Source: Bin87 sp034423595
Lineage (GTDB): Bacteria; Chloroflexota; Dehalococcoidia; Lucifugimonadales; UBA3495
Assembly (NCBI GenBank): GCA_965207025.1
Contig: OZ242258.1
Location: 3,968,001-4,032,000 of the forward strand
Direction of reading: 5' to 3'
DNA: 64,000 nucleotides
The notes under the pieces are model-generated. The model was not told where the DNA came from. It was given only the letters and a program-made list of their open reading frames with translations, and did no database searches. Of the stretch, positions 16,216 through 24,321 are shown piece by piece. Within the stretch, counting starts at the first letter, position 1, and each line of letters begins with the position of its first letter. A program made the position numbers and the translations under genes.

Positions 16216-17277
16216 ATGGCTACACTTGCCAATGAGATATTGAACGTGGAAGACGTCGGGCCAGGGCGGGATTGTGGGCCAGCTACCCCGGATCTGCTGG
16301 ATCGCTACGCGCGTTATCTGACGGGGCAGAGGTCGCTGTCGGACAACACGCGGCGGATCTACCTGGACGACCTGCACACCTTCCTGGGGTACTGCCGGCG
16401 GAAAGGTATCAGCTTGTCGGAAATGGACCGGCAGATGCTGCGGGGCTACGTGGCGTACCTGGCTACGGAGGGAAGGACGGACGGGGACAAGCCGCGAGGA
16501 TACGCGCGGGTGAGCATCGTGCGGAAGCTGACGGCGCTGCGGACGTTTTACAACTTCCTGGTGCAGGAGGGATGGTTCAAGTCCACGCCGGTGCCGTCGG
16601 CGCGGTCGTTTCCGGTGAAGGTTGAGAAGCCCTTGCCGAGCTTCCTGGGGAAGAAGGAGGCTGTGCGGCTGCTGGACGCGCCGGACGACGATACTCCCGC
16701 GGGGCTGCGGGATCGGGCGATTCTGGAGGTGCTGTATGCGTGCGGCGTGCGGCTGGCCGAGATTGAGGGGATGAACATCGGCGACGTTTACCGGGAGCGG
16801 CGGGAGATACTGGTGCGCGGCAAGGGCAACAAGGAACGGTGGACGCTGTACGGGGAGCCGGCGGAGGCCGCGCTGCACAACTATCTGACCGACGGGCGCC
16901 CACATTTTTCCGCTGAAGCTACGGATGATGAGCCACTGTTTGTGAACCGATACGGCGGGCGGCTGTCGCGTCGCAGCATCGAGAAAATCGTTAGCAACTA
17001 CGCCGCGCGGGCGGGTCTGAAAGAGGGGATACATCCGCATACGCTGCGGCACAGCTTCGCGAGCCACATGCTGGAGGGCGATGCCGACCTTCGGGTGATA
17101 CAGGACTTGCTGGGGCATAGCAGCGTAGCGACCACGCAGGTGTACACGCACATCACCAAGCAGGAGGCGCGGCGGGCGTACCTGAATTTCCATCCGATGG
17201 CGGGGGATACGGACCTCTCGAAAGACACTGTCGTTGAGGACGTTATTTACATGGATGAACAGGATAAACGGGATTAG
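16216..17277 (+). CDS. xerC: Tyrosine recombinase XerC/XerD
   Basis: A 353-residue site-specific recombinase. The N-terminal SAM-like DNA-binding domain (residues 25-130) includes LSDNTRRIYLDDLHTFL; the catalytic domain has Arg179 (YACGVRLAEI), His275/Arg278 (HTLRHSFASH), and the nucleophile Tyr310 in TTQVYTHI. It should resolve chromosome dimers at dif. It follows topA as in many genomes. Its last residues (MDEQDKRD) are encoded by a dispersed repeat, ATGGATGAACAGGATAAACG, that also supplies the stop codon. Only one Xer gene is in the window; whether the cell uses one or two is not visible. Confidence 0.93.
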   Translation: MATLANEILNVEDVGPGRDCGPATPDLLDRYARYLTGQRSLSDNTRRIYLDDLHTFLGYCRRKGISLSEMDRQMLRGYVAYLATEGRTDGDKPRGYARVSIVRKLTALRTFYNFLVQEGWFKSTPVPSARSFPVKVEKPLPSFLGKKEAVRLLDAPDDDTPAGLRDRAILEVLYACGVRLAEIEGMNIGDVYRERREILVRGKGNKERWTLYGEPAEAALHNYLTDGRPHFSAEATDDEPLFVNRYGGRLSRRSIEKIVSNYAARAGLKEGIHPHTLRHSFASHMLEGDADLRVIQDLLGHSSVATTQVYTHITKQEARRAYLNFHPMAGDTDLSKDTVVEDVIYMDEQDKRD

Positions 17278-17292
17278 TTTGTTCCGGAGTTC

Positions 17293-17320
17293 ATGGATTC
17301 CGGATCAAGTCCGGAATGAC
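17293..17320. repeat. Family A palindrome
   Basis: ATGGATTCCGGATCAAG/TCCGGAATGAC. It is followed by degenerate GGAATGACG-rich units to 17390, before aroQ. Confidence 0.75.
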
Positions 17321-17404
17321 GAGTGTGGGGGCGGGGGTGACGAATAGGAGTTTGGAATGACGGTAGCAGGTGGGAATGGCGGATTAAATCTGGGGGGCCC
17401 TGAA

Positions 17405-17866
17405 ATGGCCGGTCAGATGACGACGATACTGGTGCTGCATGGGCCTAACTTGAATGCGCTGGGGCGGCGGGACCGACACCACTATGGGATATTGACGCTG
17501 GATGAGATAAACCGGCGTATCGAGGAACGGGCGGCGTCGCTGGGCGTGGAAGTGGAGTGTTTCCAATCGAACCACGAGGGGGCGCTGATTGACCATTTGC
17601 AGGACAACGCGGGGCGGATTGACGGGGTGGTGATCAACGCTGGAGCATTGACGCACTATGGGCTGGCCTTGAAGGATGCGCTTACGGATACGGGGGTTCC
17701 GGTTGTGGAAGTGCATCTGAGCAACATTCACGCGCGGGAAGAGTGGCGGAGACACTCGGTGCTGGCGGATACGGCCAGGGGTCAAATTGCCGGGCTGGGC
17801 TGGAGGGGCTATACTGCTGCATTGGAAGCGTTGGCCGGCATAATTGGCGACGAAGCGGCGGAGTAA
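17405..17866 (+). CDS. aroQ: 3-dehydroquinate dehydratase, type II
   Basis: A 153-residue type II dehydroquinase. The motifs are ILVLHGPNLNALG, HHYG (active-site Tyr), FQSNHEGALIDHLQ, VVINAGALTHYGLAL and VEVHLSNIHAREEWR (catalytic His, and the Asn/Ser that bind the substrate). It removes water from 3-dehydroquinate in the shikimate pathway and normally forms a dodecamer. The frame is open from 17357, but that region is repeat-derived; ATG 17405 follows CTGGGGGGC and lies 12 bases before a further ATG (17417), also possible. The aroQ-efp order is classical. Confidence 0.92.
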   Translation: MAGQMTTILVLHGPNLNALGRRDRHHYGILTLDEINRRIEERAASLGVEVECFQSNHEGALIDHLQDNAGRIDGVVINAGALTHYGLALKDALTDTGVPVVEVHLSNIHAREEWRRHSVLADTARGQIAGLGWRGYTAALEALAGIIGDEAAE

Positions 17867-17923
17867 GACGCATTCCGGGTGCGATAGGTGATCGTACCCA
17901 TCGTCCTGTGCTTTACAGGTATT

Positions 17924-17950
17924 CTGGATTCCCGCTTTCGCGGGAATGAC
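17924..17950. repeat. Family A palindrome
   Basis: CTGGATTCCCGCTTTCG/CGGGAATGAC. It forms the first unit of the array described at 17942-18060. Confidence 0.8.
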
Positions 17951-18060
17951 GGTAGAAGGAAACCGGGAATGGCGGTAGAGCAACATTAGGGATGACAGCA
18001 GAATGATGTCGGGGATGACGGCAAAGCAATATTGGGAATGACGGTAGGGGGACACCGAGA
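17942..18060. repeat. Tandem array of about five 23-24 bp units, ending at efp start
   Basis: Five imperfect units of 23 or 24 bases, each beginning GGGAATGACGGTAG or close to it (GGAATGGCGGTAG, GGATGACAGCAG, GGATGACGGCAA, GGAATGACGGTAG), occupy the whole gap between the family A palindrome and efp. The start of EF-P (GAGAATGAGC) coincides with the next unit boundary. Similar but fewer units precede aroQ (17310-17390) and occur at 25076-25106. Confidence 0.7.
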
Positions 18061-18627
18061 ATGAGCATCAACTTTGGCGACCTGAACAAGGGCATGGTGA
18101 TTGAGCTGGAGAACCAACCTTGGCAGGTGATGGACTACGAACGGCACAAGATGCAGCAGCGGGCGCCGGTTACGCGCATCAAGATGCGGAACTTGATCAG
18201 CGGGTCTGTGGTGGAGCGAACGTTCCAGCGTTACGACACCGGGTTCAGCCTGGCCGAGGTGGACAACCGGGATACGCAATACCTGTACACCGACGGGTCG
18301 CATTACTACTTCATGGACCAGGAGACCTTTGATCAGCACGAATTGACGGGCGAACAGCTGGGTGACACGCTGGACTACCTGAAAGAGAACATGATGGTAG
18401 AAGTAGTGTTCTACAAGGGATCGCCGATCAACGTGAACCTGCCGATTCACGTAGAGCTGGAAGTGGTGGACACGCCGCCGGCGTTCAAGGGCAACACGGC
18501 GCAGGGCGGCAACAAGCCGGCGACGCTGGAGACCGGGCTGCAAATCACGGTGCCGATGTTCATAACGCCGGGGACGGTGGTGAAGGTGGACACGCGGAAC
18601 GGGACCTACTCGGAACGGGTTTCGTAG
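18061..18627 (+). CDS. efp: Elongation factor P
   Basis: A 188-residue protein with the three beta-barrel domains of EF-P. MSINFGDLNKGMVIELENQ opens domain I; LYTDGSHYYFMDQETFDQ is domain II; VVDTPPAFKGNTAQGG and the closing VKVDTRNGTYSERV are domain III. It relieves ribosome stalling at polyproline. Ungapped alignment to E. coli EF-P (RxKLRxL matching RIKMRNL) puts Gln33 at the tip position normally Lys34, within KMQQRAP. The loop therefore lacks the modified lysine, though Arg34 is next to it. The start follows a repeat array and a GGGGGAC-rich ribosome-binding site. Confidence 0.95.
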   Translation: MSINFGDLNKGMVIELENQPWQVMDYERHKMQQRAPVTRIKMRNLISGSVVERTFQRYDTGFSLAEVDNRDTQYLYTDGSHYYFMDQETFDQHELTGEQLGDTLDYLKENMMVEVVFYKGSPINVNLPIHVELEVVDTPPAFKGNTAQGGNKPATLETGLQITVPMFITPGTVVKVDTRNGTYSERVS

Positions 18628-18717
18628 GGGGGATCGTCAGAATCAAGATTCGCAGGATTCCGGGATTGGCAGGATTGATCTGATTTCGTTGGCGTCCGGC
18701 TAACGGTAAAGGAGCAA

Positions 18718-19245
18718 TTGCGTCAGGAACGCGAAACGCTGTTCGCTCGCCTGCGCCGCGCTCTGATCAGGCTGCTGCAATCAGCCACGCCCGAGCCGAA
18801 GACCAGCGAGTCGGTATGGAGCGTCAGTCAGCGCGACGCTTCGACATTCCTCCGGTTGCTCAGCCTGTTGTGGTTGGTTGGGCTGGCTTACGTGGCATTC
18901 CGTACTCCGTATGCTCATACGGCTAACTTGACACCCTGGTGGCAAGCGGCTGGCGACTACACGATTGCCGTGTTGACGGAATTCGGCCCGGTAGGCGTTG
19001 GGATCGCTATAATAGCGTTGCTGATAACTCGTCCGCTCAACCTCATGGGAGAACTGGTCATGTCCCTGTATCAGGCGATGGTGAACCGCTACGTAACACC
19101 GGTCATTGAAAGGCGCCGGGCCGAGGGCCGGGCCGAAAGGGACGCACAGTGGCAGGAATGGTTGCAACGTCGCGCAGACGCCGAGTCGAAAGGTCAGCCC
19201 TTTTATGAAGCACTGCCCGGCGCAGATACGTTGGATTCTGAATAG
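18718..19245 (+). CDS. Small membrane protein of unknown function
   Basis: A 175-residue protein with TTG start close behind AAAGGAG. Two hydrophobic segments are predicted: FLRLLSLLWLVGLAYVAF (residues 43-60) and FGPVGVGIAIIALLI (about 90-104). A charged C-terminal helix with many Arg and Glu follows. The N-terminus is basic and probably cytoplasmic, making a helical hairpin with both ends inside. It sits between efp and xseA. I do not recognise the family. Confidence 0.5.
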   Translation: MRQERETLFARLRRALIRLLQSATPEPKTSESVWSVSQRDASTFLRLLSLLWLVGLAYVAFRTPYAHTANLTPWWQAAGDYTIAVLTEFGPVGVGIAIIALLITRPLNLMGELVMSLYQAMVNRYVTPVIERRRAEGRAERDAQWQEWLQRRADAESKGQPFYEALPGADTLDSE

Positions 19246-19334
19246 ATGGGACTGTGGGACTTGCAGGGGAGCAGCAACGAGAGGGCCATGACGGTGGCAG
19301 CAGGTATGCGAAAGTCGCGGCCCATTGCACAGGT

Positions 19335-20681
19335 ATGGTAGGTGGGATGCTTTCGCCGGTAGTGTATTCGGTTGGCCAGGTGGCCGCATATCTCAAGGAT
19401 AAGCTTGAGTCTGATGGGTTGCTGTCGCGGCTGACGGTGCAGGGCGAGGTCGCAAACCTGCGGACGGTGGCGTCGGGTCATTCGTACTTCAGCCTGCGGG
19501 AGGACGGGAGCACCATCCGGTGCGTGATGTTCCGAGGGAGATCGGGGCAGGAATACCTGGAAGAAGGGCAGGAGGTTCTGGCCGGCGGGAATTTCACGTT
19601 CTACGCGCCGTATGGCGAGGCCAATATGCAGGTGGCCGCAGTGCTGCCCGTTGGCGATGGCGCGATGGCGCTGGAACTGGCCAGGCTCAGGCAGCAGTTG
19701 GCGGGGGAAGGGCTGTTTGAGGCATCGCGGAAGCGTCCGTTGCCACTGTTTCCCAAGGTGATCGGCGTGGTGACGTCGCCCAACGGTGCAGTGTGGCAGG
19801 ACATTCAGAACGTGACGCGGCGTCGGTATCCGTTGGTAGAGCTGCGGCTATCGCCGACGGCGGTGCAGGGGGATTACGCGGGTAGCCAGATTGCCGACGC
19901 GATCCGGCAGTTGAACGACGAGGGACTGGCGGACGTGATAATCGTGGCGCGCGGAGGAGGTTCGCTGGAGGACCTGTGGTGTTTCAACGCGGAGGAAGTG
20001 GCGCGGGCAATATTTGGCAGCGGCATTCCGGTGGTGTCGGGCGTGGGACACGAGACTGACCATACCATCGCGGACGACGTGGCGGACCAACGGGCGCCCA
20101 CGCCATCGGCGGCAGCGGAACTGACGACACCAGACCGACGGCAGCTGCTCGCCAACGTATTCGCGGCGGGCCAGCAACTCACGTCCGTCATGCTGGGACA
20201 CATAGACCGAAGACGGGGCGACGTGGAACTGCAAAGGCAACGGTTGCAAAGGCGCGGGCCGGATGTGGGCGTGCTGATGCGGCAGATTGACGGGCTTACG
20301 GAGCGAGCGACGGCGGCAATGACGCGGCGCAAGGAACAACTGCAACGGGACCTGGAGGCGCAGCAGGCCAAGCTCTCCACGCTGGACCCGGAGGCGACGC
20401 TGCGGCGGGGATACGCGGTGGTGAGCCTGGCCGCGAAATCGGGAGTGCTGACGGCGCCGGAGCAGGCGCAGGACGGAGACCTGCTGGACATAACGCTGAG
20501 TGGCGGGAGTATGCAGGCGGTTGCAGGGAATCGGAGGCTCGGAGGGGTTGGCTCGACCGGAGATCCGGAGTCGGCGACCGGGATTGATAGCAACAACGAT
20601 AAGGTCAAGCCGACTGCGCGTTCCAAGGGCCGGCGACGACGGGGTGATGCGGCTCCCAATGGGATGCGGCCGTTGCTGTAG
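19335..20681 (+). CDS. xseA: Exodeoxyribonuclease VII large subunit
   Basis: A 448-residue protein. The OB-fold N-terminal domain begins VVYSVGQVAAYLKDKLESDGLLSRLTVQGEVANLR. The catalytic region has GVVTSPNGAVWQDIQNV, ADVIIVARGGGSLEDLWCFNAEEVARAI, and PVVSGVGHETDHTIADDVADQRAPTPSAAAEL; the C-terminal half is a helical coil ending in RGYAVVSL. With XseB it degrades single-stranded DNA into oligonucleotides. ATG 19335 and ATG 19347 both suit; 19335 is used. The C-terminal tail is rich in Arg and Gly. Confidence 0.93.
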   Translation: MVGGMLSPVVYSVGQVAAYLKDKLESDGLLSRLTVQGEVANLRTVASGHSYFSLREDGSTIRCVMFRGRSGQEYLEEGQEVLAGGNFTFYAPYGEANMQVAAVLPVGDGAMALELARLRQQLAGEGLFEASRKRPLPLFPKVIGVVTSPNGAVWQDIQNVTRRRYPLVELRLSPTAVQGDYAGSQIADAIRQLNDEGLADVIIVARGGGSLEDLWCFNAEEVARAIFGSGIPVVSGVGHETDHTIADDVADQRAPTPSAAAELTTPDRRQLLANVFAAGQQLTSVMLGHIDRRRGDVELQRQRLQRRGPDVGVLMRQIDGLTERATAAMTRRKEQLQRDLEAQQAKLSTLDPEATLRRGYAVVSLAAKSGVLTAPEQAQDGDLLDITLSGGSMQAVAGNRRLGGVGSTGDPESATGIDSNNDKVKPTARSKGRRRRGDAAPNGMRPLL

Positions 20682-20705
20682 CCGTAGGACTCGGGATTAG
20701 ATGTC

Positions 20706-21047
20706 ATGACTGAGCCAAGCGAAAGCTGGAGCGCGGAGCTGGCGGGGTTGTCCTTTGAGGATGCTTACCGGCAGCTGGAGGAAACGGTGGGCCGGCTGGA
20801 GCAGGGCGAGTTAGCGTTGACCGACGCGGAATTGCTGTACCGCCAGGGGATGGAGCTGGCCAATCGCTGCCAGCAATTGTTGACCGAGGCTGAACTGCGT
20901 ATTACGCAGATTGGAGACAGCCGGGGAATGGCGACTCCGTCGGTTGGGGAGGCATCCGACGATGGCGACGATGATGATTGGGATCTGCCGCCGCCATTGG
21001 AGCCGGATGATCCATCGTTGTTTGAGGATGACGACGCGCCGTTCTAG
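20706..21047 (+). CDS. xseB: Exodeoxyribonuclease VII small subunit
   Basis: A 113-residue protein. Residues 13-75 match XseB: LSFEDAYRQLEETVGRLEQGELALTDAELLYRQGMEL. The tail after residue 78 is strongly acidic (DDGDDDDW and EPDDPSLFEDDD) and not usual in the family. It begins 24 bases after xseA. It is required for ExoVII activity and solubility. Confidence 0.9.
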   Translation: MTEPSESWSAELAGLSFEDAYRQLEETVGRLEQGELALTDAELLYRQGMELANRCQQLLTEAELRITQIGDSRGMATPSVGEASDDGDDDDWDLPPPLEPDDPSLFEDDDAPF

Positions 21048-21115
21048 GGTTCGGGAAATGCCAATTTACCGGGACAAACAGGATGAACGGGATGGACAGG
21101 ATTTTTGTTTAGGAT

Positions 21116-21952
21116 ATGTTGAGGATTGGTTGGTTTTCGACAGGTAGAGGCGAGGGGTCGCAGGGGTTGTTGCGGTTCGTGGCAGACGCAATTGGGGAGG
21201 GACGGCTGGACGCTCGCATCGAGTTTGTGTTCAGCAATCGCGAGCGTGGAGAGGCGGAAGGGTCGGACGCTTTCTTTGAGTTGGTGGAGTCATACGGGTT
21301 TCCGCTGGTGACGCTTTCGTCGGCGCTGTACCGGCGGGAGCACGGCGGCGGACGGATGTCGCGGCACCGGGAAGGGTTTGACCGGGCGGTGATGGAGCTG
21401 CTAGAACCGTTTGAGCCGGACGTTTGCGCGTTGGCGGGCTATATGCTGATTTGCAGCGGGGAGATGTGCCGCAAGTATCCGTTGCTGAATCTACACGGGG
21501 CGCTGCCGGACGGGCCGACGGGTACCTGGCAGTCGGTGATCTGGGAGCTGATTGAATCGGGGGCGACGCGGACCGGGGCGATGATTCACATGGCGACGGA
21601 GGAGGTTGACCGGGGGCCGGTACTGTCGCATTGCGAGTTGGCCATCGTCGGCGGCGCATTTGACGAGGAGCGTCGGAAGCTGGATGGCCGAAGCATCGAG
21701 CAGGTGAAATCCGAAGAGGGCGAGGATAACGGGCTATTCCAACTGATTCGCGCCGAAGGTTATCGGCGGGAACCGTATTTGCTGCTGGCTACACTCCGAG
21801 CCGTCGCCGAAGGGCGGGTAAAGGTGAGGCCGGGAGAGGCGCTGGAGGGCTTGGGCCGGCCTTTAGCGGATGTGTACTCGTTGGGAATGCCGTTGACTGC
21901 TGAGATTGAGGCGGCGATTGAGGGAGAGGATCCTTCGACAGGCTCAGGATGA
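21116..21952 (+). CDS. Formyltransferase family protein (PurN/Fmt-like)
   Basis: A 278-residue protein with the N-terminal Rossmann fold of 10-formyltetrahydrofolate enzymes. The motif LNLHGALPDGPTGTW aligns with the catalytic Asn-x-His of PurN, and MIHMATEEVDRGPVLSH supplies the catalytic Asp. It probably transfers a formyl group, but substrate and even folate use are unproven; PurN proper is shorter (about 200 residues). The last residues, EDPSTGSG, are encoded by repeat family C, which also supplies the stop TGA. Confidence 0.75.
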   Translation: MLRIGWFSTGRGEGSQGLLRFVADAIGEGRLDARIEFVFSNRERGEAEGSDAFFELVESYGFPLVTLSSALYRREHGGGRMSRHREGFDRAVMELLEPFEPDVCALAGYMLICSGEMCRKYPLLNLHGALPDGPTGTWQSVIWELIESGATRTGAMIHMATEEVDRGPVLSHCELAIVGGAFDEERRKLDGRSIEQVKSEEGEDNGLFQLIRAEGYRREPYLLLATLRAVAEGRVKVRPGEALEGLGRPLADVYSLGMPLTAEIEAAIEGEDPSTGSG

Positions 21953-21956
21953 GCGG
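21931..21956. repeat. Repeat family C, overlapping a gene end
   Basis: TCCTTCGACAGGCTCAGGAT followed by GAGCGG. It encodes the C-terminal PSTGSG and stop codon of the formyltransferase. Confidence 0.75.
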
Positions 21957-21988
21957 CAATCAGCAAAGTTGAGCAAGGCAACGATTTC

Positions 21989-22015
21989 CTGGATACCGGA
22001 GAGAGCCGGTATGAC
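21989..22015. repeat. Family A palindrome, divergent
   Basis: CTGGATACCGG-AGAGAG-CCGGTATGAC: the arms are changed to CCGG/ATACC but keep base pairing (T-A and A-T compensations in GATACC/GGTATG), indicating selection for the stem. Confidence 0.65.
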
Positions 22016-22067
22016 GACGGCACCGGTTGCGTTTTGAAACTCCGAATGGGGCCAATTGCCAGCAATC

Positions 22068-22089
22068 GGGGCGAATGATTATTCGCCCC
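22068..22089. repeat. Palindrome, repeat family D
   Basis: GGGGCGAATGATTATTCGCC followed by CCTAC, arms of nine bases, between the convergent formyltransferase and clpX genes. It may end transcription from both sides. Confidence 0.75.
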
Positions 22090-22129
22090 TACTAGATTGA
22101 TCGGCCACGAGGTAATCTCACCGGTTGGG

Positions 22130-23533
22130 TCAGGCGGTTTTTTTGCGGGTTGACCGGTTTGATTGGGCCAGAGCGGATTTCAGGGTGAGGTAGCGGCCAC
22201 CGCTGCGGCGGTAGAGACGTGGCGACGACTCGCCGTTGATGGCGTCGCCATGCACGACGCAGCGTCCGATGTCGTCCAGGGAGGGCAGTTCGTACATGAC
22301 CTCCAGCAGAGCGTCCTCGACGATGTGGCGCAGGACGCGGGCCCCGGTCTGGTATATCAGGGCGCGGTCGGCGGCGGCGGCCAAGGCATCATCGGTGAAT
22401 TCCAGCCTGACGTCGTCAAGGGCGAACAACCGTTGGTACTGCTTGACGATGGCGTTTTTGGGTTCGATGAGAACGCGAACCAAGGCTTCACGATCCAGTG
22501 GCTGGAGGGCGGAAACGATGGGCAGGCGTCCGACCAGCTCAGGGATGAATCCGAATTGGAGCAGGTCTTCGGGGGTTACCTGCTCCAATGGAGTGCAAAT
22601 ATCGGCGGTCTTGTCGGCACGGTCGGGGTTGCTGGCGAGGAACCCCATGGAGGAGCCGACGGACAGACGCTTGTTAATCATCTCTTCCAGGCCGTCGAAC
22701 GCGCCGCCGCAGATGAAAAGGATGTTGCGGGTGTTGATCTGCAACATCTCCTGGTGGGGGTGCTTGCGTCCGCCCTGGGGCGGGACGTTGGCGACGCAGC
22801 CCTCGATGATTTTGAGGAGTTCCTGCTGGACGCCCTCTCCGGCGACATCGCGGGTGATGGAGCGGTTGACGCCTTCTTTGCGGGCGATCTTGTCGAGCTC
22901 GTCGATGTAGATGATGCCCTGTTCGGCGCGGGGTATGTCCCAGTCGGCGGCCTGGATGAGGCGGAGCAGAATGTTCTCCACGTCCTCGCCGACGTAGCCC
23001 GACTCGGTTAGGGAGGTGGCGTCGCAGATGGCGAAGGGGACGTCCAAAGTGCGCGCCAGGGTTTCGGCGAGCAGGGTTTTGCCGGAACCGGTAGGCCCGA
23101 TCAGCAGGATGTTGGACTTCTGGACCTCAACGTCAGAGGAACCGGCTTCGCTGCGGATGCGCTTGAAATGGTTATAGACAGCAACGGCGAGGGTCTTTTT
23201 AGCCTTTTCCTGTCCGATTACATAGGCGTCGAGACTGGCGTAAATTTCGCGGGGCACCAGAGTGCGAGTTGGATTGGCAGATTCCGAGAGGGTTTTTTCC
23301 GTCAGTTCAACGCGGTCGGAGCTTTTTGGAGCGCGGCGGCCGTTCTCTTCCGACCGCGGTTTGCCGCCGCGGTCGGCTACGTAAGCGGCCAGTTCACGGA
23401 TGCAGTCGAAGCAGATGCCACCACGGTTCTGGCCGGGCGGACGCATGAGGCGACCCTGGGGGAACAGGCTGCCGCAAAATGCGCAGCGGTGAGAATTACG
23501 GTTGGAGTTGCCATTGCGGTTTCGGGTGGTCAT
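22130..23533 (-). CDS. clpX: ATP-dependent protease ATP-binding subunit ClpX
   Basis: A 467-residue AAA+ unfoldase. It has the N-terminal zinc-binding domain (Cys17, Cys20, Cys41, Cys44 in CAFCGSLF...CFDC), Walker A in LLIGPTGSGKTLLAETLA, Walker B in IIYIDELDKIA, and sensor-2 GARVLRHIVEDALLEVMYELPS. IGF-type loop residues for ClpP binding appear as GFIPELVGRLP (preceding LQPLDREALV). It unfolds tagged proteins for ClpP. It ends the minus-strand group tig-clpP-clpP-clpX and starts 41 bases after the clpP stop. Confidence 0.96.
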   Translation of the reverse strand: MTTRNRNGNSNRNSHRCAFCGSLFPQGRLMRPPGQNRGGICFDCIRELAAYVADRGGKPRSEENGRRAPKSSDRVELTEKTLSESANPTRTLVPREIYASLDAYVIGQEKAKKTLAVAVYNHFKRIRSEAGSSDVEVQKSNILLIGPTGSGKTLLAETLARTLDVPFAICDATSLTESGYVGEDVENILLRLIQAADWDIPRAEQGIIYIDELDKIARKEGVNRSITRDVAGEGVQQELLKIIEGCVANVPPQGGRKHPHQEMLQINTRNILFICGGAFDGLEEMINKRLSVGSSMGFLASNPDRADKTADICTPLEQVTPEDLLQFGFIPELVGRLPIVSALQPLDREALVRVLIEPKNAIVKQYQRLFALDDVRLEFTDDALAAAADRALIYQTGARVLRHIVEDALLEVMYELPSLDDIGRCVVHGDAINGESSPRLYRRSGGRYLTLKSALAQSNRSTRKKTA

Positions 23534-23574
23534 AGCGAGCTGCCTGGTGTATGGGAAGAGTGGGAAGGGAACAA

Positions 23575-24228
23575 TCAGGCGGCTTCGGCGGTGGTTTCCT
23601 CCGTTTGTGCGCCGAGTATTTCATCCACGATACCGTACTCAATGGCTTCCTCGGCGGTGAGGAAGAAGTCGCGGTCGGTATCGTCGGATATTTTCTCGAT
23701 GGACTGGCCCGTGGCCTCGGACAGGATCTTGGAGAGGCGTTCCTTGAGGCGGACGATCTCCTTGGCCTGGATTTCGATGTCGGCGGCCTGGCCCTGGAAG
23801 CTGCCCACGTTGGGCTGGTGCATGTGGACGGTGGAATTGGACAGGCAGTAACGCTTCCCCTTGGCGCCGTTGGCGAGGAGCACGGTGGCCATGCTGGCGG
23901 CGGTGCCGACGCAGATGGTGGAGACCTGAGAGTTGATCAGCCGCATGGTGTCGAGGATGGCGAGGCCGGAGGCGATGTAACCGCCGGGGCTGTTGATGTA
24001 GAGGCTGATGTCGCGGTCGCGGTCCTCGCGCTCCAGATAGAGGAGTTGAGCGATGATGACGTTGGCGACCTGATCGGTGATGGGGGTGCCCAGGTAGATG
24101 ATGCGCTCGCGCAGGAGCAGCGAGTAGATGTCGAAGGCGCGTTCGCCCCGGGGGCTGGTCTCGATGACCATGGGGACGATGTTGGTGGGCTGGAGCAGCG
24201 GGGAATCTTCAAAAGGAAGGGCCATCAT
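23575..24228 (-). CDS. clpP: ATP-dependent Clp protease proteolytic subunit ClpP
   Basis: A 217-residue serine protease. The catalytic triad is Ser112 (TAASMATVLL), His137 (HMHQPN) and Asp187 (TDRDFF). The start at 24228 follows AGGAG with six bases to ATGATG; an upstream ATG at 24267 is in frame but lacks a ribosome-binding site. NSPGG and IYLGTP are standard motifs. It forms a tetradecamer that takes substrates from ClpX. Asn-139 in HQPN replaces the usual Leu of HQPL, and may affect the handle. Confidence 0.95.
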   Translation of the reverse strand: MMALPFEDSPLLQPTNIVPMVIETSPRGERAFDIYSLLLRERIIYLGTPITDQVANVIIAQLLYLEREDRDRDISLYINSPGGYIASGLAILDTMRLINSQVSTICVGTAASMATVLLANGAKGKRYCLSNSTVHMHQPNVGSFQGQAADIEIQAKEIVRLKERLSKILSEATGQSIEKISDDTDRDFFLTAEEAIEYGIVDEILGAQTEETTAEAA

Positions 24229-24289
24229 AGGGGTCTCCTGATGATTACAAAAGGGTTTCGGGGCCAAAGCCGGGGAGTGGGGGACGCCA

Positions 24290-24314
24290 CCTCTCCCACC
24301 AAGAGAGAGGGAGT
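24290..24314. repeat. Partial family B repeat
   Basis: CACCTCTCCCACCAAGAGAG then AGGGAG, between the two clpP genes. The stem is shorter than in other copies. Confidence 0.5.
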
Positions 24315-24321
24315 TGAATGT

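Noticed and set aside
17942..18060. CRISPR-like appearance of the tandem units
   Set aside because: Units are contiguous and degenerate, without unique spacers, and no cas genes are present.
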